In this document: piece by piece, positions 7,271 through 10,945 of the stretch | How the letters are laid out: every line of letters starts with the position of its first letter | Numbering within the stretch: the first letter of the stretch is position 1 | Assembly: GCA_012267605.1 (NCBI GenBank) | Contig: JAAXGF010000101.1 | Span: 1-10,945 of the forward strand | DNA from: Alphaproteobacteria bacterium | GTDB lineage: Bacteria > Pseudomonadota > Alphaproteobacteria > JAAXGF01 | Direction: 5' to 3' | Length of the DNA: 10,945 bases | The notes under the pieces: model-generated | What the model was told of the DNA's origin: nothing | The model's database searches: none | What the model saw: only the letters and a program-made list of their open reading frames with translations | Program-made: the position numbers and the translations under genes

Positions 7271-8896
7271 ATGCACGAAACCTATCTGACGGTATTCGGA
7301 ATCACCGCCTTACTGGCGACCACCAGTTTGTGCATGCCTTTGGCGCGCAAGTTGAATTTTCCCTATACGGTGCTTCTCGCCGCGGTCGGAATTTTTCTCG
7401 GCGCCATCGTTACACTTCTGGGCAAGGTCGAAGGAATGGGAATCGCTGGCGATTTCGTTCGCGCTCTCGGCGATTTTTCCATTACCTCGGAAGTGGTCTT
7501 CTTCATCTTCCTGCCGACCCTGATTTTTGAATCGGCACTCTCCATCGACGTTCGGCGGTTGCTGGACGATATCGCTCCGATCCTCTTGCTTGCCGTTGTT
7601 GGATTGATGATTTCGTCATTCGCTATTGGCGGCACCGTTTTCAGTTTGTCGAGCCAAAGCTTTGTCGTTTGCCTGTTGCTGGGTGCGATCCTGTCGGCGA
7701 CCGATCCGGTCGCCGTGGTGGCGATATTTAAGGATCTTGGCGCGCCCAAAAGGCTAGCCATTCTGGTCGAGGGCGAAAGCCTGTTCAACGACGCCACGGC
7801 GATCGTTTTGTTCACGATCTTGTCGGCGATAGTGGTGAGCGGCGCGGAAGCGAGTTTGTTGTCCGGCTTCGGCTCGTTTCTCAAGGTGTTCCTAGGCGGC
7901 ATTATCGTGGGCTACTTCTTCGCCCGCATCGTCTGCTGGATTATCGGCCGCATGCGCGACGTGCCGCTGGTCGAAATTACACTGACCTTGTGCCTGGCCT
8001 ATTTCGCCTTCGTGGTCGCTGAACATTATTTGCATGTTTCGGGCGTCATGGCGGTGGTCACCGCCGCCTTGGTCGTCGGATCGGTCGGCCGCACCTCGAT
8101 CAAGCCGGCGACGTGGCATGGCTTGTCCGAGGTCTGGGAGCAGATCGCCTTTTGGGCCAATTCGCTCATTTTCGTTGTCGCTGGTTTACTCGTGCCGGCG
8201 GCGATGACCACCTTCGGGGCGACTGAATTTACCCTTCTCGCAGCCATCGTCGTTGTGGCCTTCACCGCGCGCTCGCTGATCATTTTTGGCGTATTGCCCC
8301 TTCTTTCACGCTTTGGTCTCGGCCAACAAGTGAGTACGGCGTACAAGACGGTGATGATGTGGGGCGGTTTGCGCGGCGCCGTATCCCTGGCCCTCGCCCT
8401 GGCAATTTACGAGAATGCAAACGTCTCCGAAGACGTGCAGAATTTCATTCTCGTACTGGTGACCGGCTTCGTGCTGTTCACCTTGTTCGTGAACGCGCCC
8501 ACCATGGGATTCCTGATCTCCGGCTTTGGCCTCGACAAGCTATCGCCTGCGGATCTCGCCGTGCGTAACCGGGTCATGCAGCGGTCGTTGAGGGGTGTGA
8601 AGGAACGCATCGGGGAGCTGGCAAACGATTTGCGCGTGTCGCCCGAATTCGCCCGAGAGGTCGCGCATAGTTACGACGTTCGGCTTCGCGAAGTCGAACG
8701 TGATTTGGCTCGGCCCGAGAACTTCCCCTTGGACGATCGCATGCGTATGGCCATGACGACGTTACTGACGCGCGAACGTCAGCGGTATCTCAAGCTCTAT
8801 ACCCAAGGATTTGCGTCATCCGCGATCGCCCCGCGTTTGTTTGCCCGCGCCGACGATTTGCTCGATGCGGTCAAGTCAAACGGCCTGGAGGGTTAA
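7271..8896 (+). CDS. CPA1-type Na+/H+ antiporter, membrane half
   Basis: This is an inner-membrane cation/proton exchanger of the CPA1 (NhaP/NHE) type, 541 residues. About a dozen hydrophobic segments fill residues 1-430. The signature ATDPVAVV has D145 at the ion site, EGESLFNDATAIV carries the CPA1 N173-D174 pair, and WGGLRGAVSLALAL carries R368. A cytosolic helical tail (about 440-541) ends at GLEG before TAA at 8894-8896. The next codon is GTG in the same frame, and the following ORF supplies the rest of the cytosolic domain. One base change in the stop would give a single 831-codon exchanger with a cyclic-nucleotide-binding domain, the arrangement known for bacterial and sperm NHE (SLC9C) relatives. 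The Na+ or K+ preference cannot be read from sequence. Confidence 0.88.
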   Translation: MHETYLTVFGITALLATTSLCMPLARKLNFPYTVLLAAVGIFLGAIVTLLGKVEGMGIAGDFVRALGDFSITSEVVFFIFLPTLIFESALSIDVRRLLDDIAPILLLAVVGLMISSFAIGGTVFSLSSQSFVVCLLLGAILSATDPVAVVAIFKDLGAPKRLAILVEGESLFNDATAIVLFTILSAIVVSGAEASLLSGFGSFLKVFLGGIIVGYFFARIVCWIIGRMRDVPLVEITLTLCLAYFAFVVAEHYLHVSGVMAVVTAALVVGSVGRTSIKPATWHGLSEVWEQIAFWANSLIFVVAGLLVPAAMTTFGATEFTLLAAIVVVAFTARSLIIFGVLPLLSRFGLGQQVSTAYKTVMMWGGLRGAVSLALALAIYENANVSEDVQNFILVLVTGFVLFTLFVNAPTMGFLISGFGLDKLSPADLAVRNRVMQRSLRGVKERIGELANDLRVSPEFAREVAHSYDVRLREVERDLARPENFPLDDRMRMAMTTLLTRERQRYLKLYTQGFASSAIAPRLFARADDLLDAVKSNGLEG

Positions 8897-8899
8897 GTG
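8887..8899 (+). promoter_or_regulatory. Stop-restart junction: GGAGGG, TAA, GTG
   Basis: The codons for Leu-Glu-Gly at the end of the membrane half contain GGAGGG (8887-8892), a strong ribosome-binding sequence. Four bases later, straight after the TAA, comes GTG (8897). The layout would allow coupled termination and re-initiation. It may equally be a fortuitous feature beside a nonsense mutation. Confidence 0.45.
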
Positions 8900-9766
8900 G
8901 AAGCGTTGGACAAACAGCTCGGGTATACCCGTTCGTTCCATTTTTCCATGACGCTTCAGCGCAAGTTTTCCTATGCCGGCATGCTGGCGACTCAACTAAG
9001 CAATCGCTTCGTCATCTTTCTGATCACCCAGATGGTCCTGCGGGAGCTCGTCGAATATAACCGGGAGCGGATCGGACAGCTCCTCGGAAAGGACGTCGAG
9101 GCACGGCTTGCAGGAATGCTCGAAAAGCGATTGGCGCGTACCGAGGATCAGCTTGATGGGCTGAAGCTGCAGTATCCCGATTACGCAGATACCTTGCAGC
9201 GGCGGCTATTGGAACGGACTTCTCTGCGTTTGGAGGACAGTGACCACAGCTCGCTGCTGGAACAATCGATCATTAATGCAGACGTCTTCAAGGCGGTGCA
9301 GAAGGGACTGCACACGCGGTTCAGCGCGCTTGAAGTACGGCCCGCCCTCGACCTCGGTCTCGAACCCGAAAAATTGGTTGCCAAGGTGCCGTTTTTCGAC
9401 GGCCTTGGCGCCGAGAAAATCGCTGCCATTGCCGCCCTCCTGAAACCCTTCCTGGAGCTTCCAGGAGAGCGGATCATGGTCAAGGGCGAGGCTGGTGATG
9501 CCATGTACTTCATCTCCCCCGGCGCCGTGATCGTGGATGTCCAACCCGAGCCCGTACGTTTGGGAAGCGGCGACTTCTTTGGTGAGATCGCGTTGCTGAC
9601 CGATCAGCTGCGCAACGCCACGGTGACGGCATTGGGCTATTGTCAGGTGCTCGCGCTTTACACCAAGGATTTCCGCAAGCTACTGAACGCCAACGCCGAC
9701 TTGCGCGAACGCATCACCCGCGTCGCCCAGGAACGTCTGGGTGGCGATACACCCCCGTCCGCGTAA
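8897..9766 (+). CDS. Cyclic-nucleotide-binding cytosolic half of the split antiporter
   Basis: This ORF has 289 residues, in the same frame as the antiporter and separated from it only by TAA. Residues 1-155 are a charged helical linker (for example LVEYNRERIGQLLGKDVEAR). Residues 156-285 are a cyclic-nucleotide-binding fold: VPFFDGLGAEKIAAIAALLK, then PGERIMVKGEAGDAMYFISP, then a phosphate-binding cassette FFGEIALLTDQLRNATVTA with E230 and R239, the usual ribose- and phosphate-contacting residues. The canonical Thr/Ser after Arg is Asn here. The domain would sense cAMP, cGMP or a related ligand and gate transport. With no membrane anchor of its own it would have to dock onto the 7271-8896 product, if it is made at all. 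The GTG start is supported only by the junction; an ATG at 8948 is a shorter option. Confidence 0.8.
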   Translation: MEALDKQLGYTRSFHFSMTLQRKFSYAGMLATQLSNRFVIFLITQMVLRELVEYNRERIGQLLGKDVEARLAGMLEKRLARTEDQLDGLKLQYPDYADTLQRRLLERTSLRLEDSDHSSLLEQSIINADVFKAVQKGLHTRFSALEVRPALDLGLEPEKLVAKVPFFDGLGAEKIAAIAALLKPFLELPGERIMVKGEAGDAMYFISPGAVIVDVQPEPVRLGSGDFFGEIALLTDQLRNATVTALGYCQVLALYTKDFRKLLNANADLRERITRVAQERLGGDTPPSA

Positions 9767-10041
9767 CTCTCCATTTAGGCACTCAAGAAATTTGCGTGAT
9801 TGGTAGGTCGGTTATGCGGCGCTGTTGAAGCGCCCATTAAGCAAATTGTGGAACTTATTTGGCTCAATGGGCTGGATTCCCGGAATCTTCGCATCTCGAC
9901 CGATCCAATAAATCGGCGATCTGAGCCCTGTGGATTGGCACACCTTGTCCATGGTCCTCCCAATAAAGAAATTCAGGGTGTGGAAGGGATCGATACCGAC
10001 CTATTCCACATCCAGTTTCTCAAACTCCGATGAATTGATTC
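9767..10041. other. Gene-free gap between convergent genes
   Basis: 275 bases lie between the antiporter end and the stop of the minus-strand PEP-CTERM gene. The gap holds a small GC hairpin, GGCGCT-gttga-AGCGCC (9818-9834, no T-tract), and the larger hairpin at 9974-10015. Short ORFs on both strands resemble no protein I know. Base composition is more AT-rich than in the flanking antiporter genes. Confidence 0.6.
9974..10015. terminator. Candidate bidirectional terminator
   Basis: Arms 9974-9985 (CAGGGTGTGGAA) and 10004-10015 (TTCCACATCCAG) pair at 11 of 12 positions, counting one G-T wobble, around an 18-base loop. The plus strand continues TTTCTC; the minus strand continues AATTTCTTTATT. 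The position between two convergent genes fits a shared terminator. The long loop and imperfect stem lower confidence. Confidence 0.42.
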
Positions 10042-10695
10042 TCAGGTGCTCGTGGTCAAACCCTGGTTTGAGGCGTTACCGGCCGCGATGGCCGTTGCTC
10101 GGCCAGCTGATGACCGCCGTCTGCGCATTACCGCTAATCCTGCCAAACCCGCGACTAATACAGATAAAGTCCCTGGTTCCGGGGCGGCAGTTGGTTCTGG
10201 CCGCTTCACTCTGAAAAATACGAACTCAGGGAAATCCGTTGTATTCGTGAATATGTTCAGATTTTGCGTTTCGACACGATCTGTTTCCGTGACATCGGCG
10301 TCATCATTAAACACACGTATCATTGTAGCGACCACGTCCGAGACGGAGAACGGCGACAAAATGGCGCAACTATCGAAGAAATAACAACCCAGCGTTATCT
10401 CCGGAACCGAATCGAAGTCTCCCAGTGGTCCATCAAGAAAAACCTGATCAAGAAGAGCCTGGCCCGCTTGTTCTGCGACTGCTTGTGATGGAAAATCGAA
10501 ATCGGAAGCCTCATCGCAGCCGTCAAATAGATCGACGCACCTTCCGTCGATGAATTCGATATCGAAAAGCGTTCCGCCGATATCAACGTCATCCGCACCC
10601 GTCAATATGCCGTCCGGCGTCACATTTAGAGAAGGAATTGCCCCGGCTCCTATCGGAAATGCGAGAACGACGATAAACGCAATTCTGGTGACCAT
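10042..10695 (-). CDS. PEP-CTERM sorting-domain secreted protein
   Basis: This is a 217-residue exported protein of unknown role. An N-terminal signal peptide (about 1-19, ending GAGA) precedes an acidic domain of about 150 residues with four cysteines, C53, C60, C104 and C110, which could form two disulfides. Residues 172-194 are a PEP-CTERM tripartite signal: P-E-P-G-T, a hydrophobic helix (LSVLVAGLAGLAVM) and RRRR. Such signals are recognised and cut by a membrane exosortase (EpsH/XrtA type) in exopolysaccharide-producing Gram-negatives. Two oddities stand out. About 23 residues follow the RRRR, where most family members stop within a few. The best ribosome-binding site (AGGAGG, 10730-10735) serves an out-of-frame ATG at 10721 rather than this ATG at 10695. 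No exosortase gene is in the window. Confidence 0.78.
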   Translation of the reverse strand: MVTRIAFIVVLAFPIGAGAIPSLNVTPDGILTGADDVDIGGTLFDIEFIDGRCVDLFDGCDEASDFDFPSQAVAEQAGQALLDQVFLDGPLGDFDSVPEITLGCYFFDSCAILSPFSVSDVVATMIRVFNDDADVTETDRVETQNLNIFTNTTDFPEFVFFRVKRPEPTAAPEPGTLSVLVAGLAGLAVMRRRRSSAGRATAIAAGNASNQGLTTST

Positions 10696-10729
10696 TCGCC
10701 GCCATGTTTGAGATTCTCCATTGTAGTGT

Positions 10730-10735
10730 CCTCCT
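10730..10735 (-). promoter_or_regulatory. Strong ribosome-binding site upstream of PEP-CTERM gene
   Basis: On the minus strand AGGAGG stands 8 bases before ATG 10721. That ATG opens a 23-codon frame beginning MENLKHGG that ends at a TAG overlapping the PEP-CTERM gene. The PEP-CTERM frame itself starts at 10695, in a different phase, preceded only by GGCGGCGA. Either the short frame is a leader peptide coupled to the gene, or a small indel has put the true start out of frame. Confidence 0.5.
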
Positions 10736-10749
10736 AATTTGTGATTTTG

Positions 10750-10771
10750 TGACGTATAGTTGACGCGTCAA
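10750..10771. promoter_or_regulatory. TGACG repeat and TTGACGCGTCAA palindrome, candidate operator
   Basis: TTGACGCGTCAA (10760-10771) is a perfect 12-base palindrome. A further TGACG at 10750-10754 lies 11 bases (one helical turn) from the TGACG inside it. The cluster sits about 30-50 bases upstream of ATG 10721, in the expected promoter region of the PEP-CTERM gene. On the minus strand TTGACG could double as a -35 box, though no good -10 follows at the usual spacing. Confidence 0.35.
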
Positions 10772-10945
10772 AAGTTCGCGCAACCAATACGGTTACCACA
10801 ATTGGATAGGGCCTGAAGACATTATTGAGTACCGGTCGGCGTGGCCTCATAGAGCGAGATTTAGTCTTTGGCGGCAGACGTGGTGGATTTCGAATGGTTG
10901 GTTTGACTGCTTTGTTGTCGTAGCGCTATTGAACGAATGCTAGGG

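Larger units (their letters stand above)
10722..10945. other. Non-coding upstream region to window end
   Basis: I see no credible gene in the last 220 bases. Apart from the ribosome-binding site and the TGACG cluster, no repeat, tRNA or recognisable element is visible. Confidence 0.5.

Noticed and set aside
9800..10033. Plus-strand small ORF (77 codons, TTG start) in the convergent gap
   Set aside because: No ribosome-binding site, no recognisable sequence, and it runs through the hairpin that looks like a terminator.
10046..10384. Plus-strand ORF (112 codons) opposite the PEP-CTERM gene
   Set aside because: The minus strand carries a convincing signal peptide and PEP-CTERM signal; this frame is its antisense.
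1..10945. CRISPR arrays, tRNA/rRNA genes, classical riboswitches
   Set aside because: No regularly spaced repeats, tRNA-like cloverleaf or known conserved RNA sequence was seen on either strand.

Overview
The window looks like chromosomal DNA of a moderately GC-rich Gram-negative proteobacterium, most likely an alphaproteobacterium. Three things suggest this: a classical ubiquinone-pathway UbiD, a CPA1 Na+/H+ exchanger joined to a cyclic-nucleotide-binding domain, and a large flavin/iron-sulfur oxidoreductase of a proteobacterial type. The taxon is inferred from protein character; there is no rRNA or other marker here.

Layout. Bases 1-~270 are the upstream end of an IS4-superfamily (IS1634-like) insertion sequence. 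Its transposase is on the minus strand and runs off the left edge. Two perfect hairpins lie between the transposase start and the element edge. The element abuts a KAP-family P-loop NTPase (407-2032, +). That gene keeps its Walker B motif and membrane hairpin but has lost the Walker A segment, so it is probably a casualty of the insertion. A convergent ubiD (2058-3560, -) follows. Divergent from ubiD across a 107-base gap is a 1166-residue oxidoreductase (3668-7168, +). It joins a GltD/NfnB-like half to a PyrK/NfnA-like half in one chain, with an extra N-terminal helical domain. After a 102-base leader holding two perfect palindromes comes a sodium/proton antiporter. It is split by one in-frame TAA into a membrane half (7271-8896) and a cytosolic cyclic-nucleotide-binding half (8897-9766). 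The right end holds a minus-strand PEP-CTERM (exosortase-sorted) secreted protein (10042-10695). Its promoter region has a TGACG repeat/palindrome cluster, and its best ribosome-binding site points to an out-of-frame ATG.

How the genes relate. ubiD and the oxidoreductase are divergent and both concern flavin/quinone redox chemistry, but a direct functional link is only a guess. The two antiporter halves clearly belong together: ion exchange plus ligand-gated control. The left end (IS plus damaged NTPase) and the right end (lower-GC PEP-CTERM gene with long non-coding flanks) look like accessory DNA around a core of housekeeping genes.

Most worth checking: the fused Nfn-like oxidoreductase, the in-frame stop with an immediate GTG restart inside the antiporter, the IS-truncated KAP gene, and the start and C-terminal oddities of the PEP-CTERM gene.
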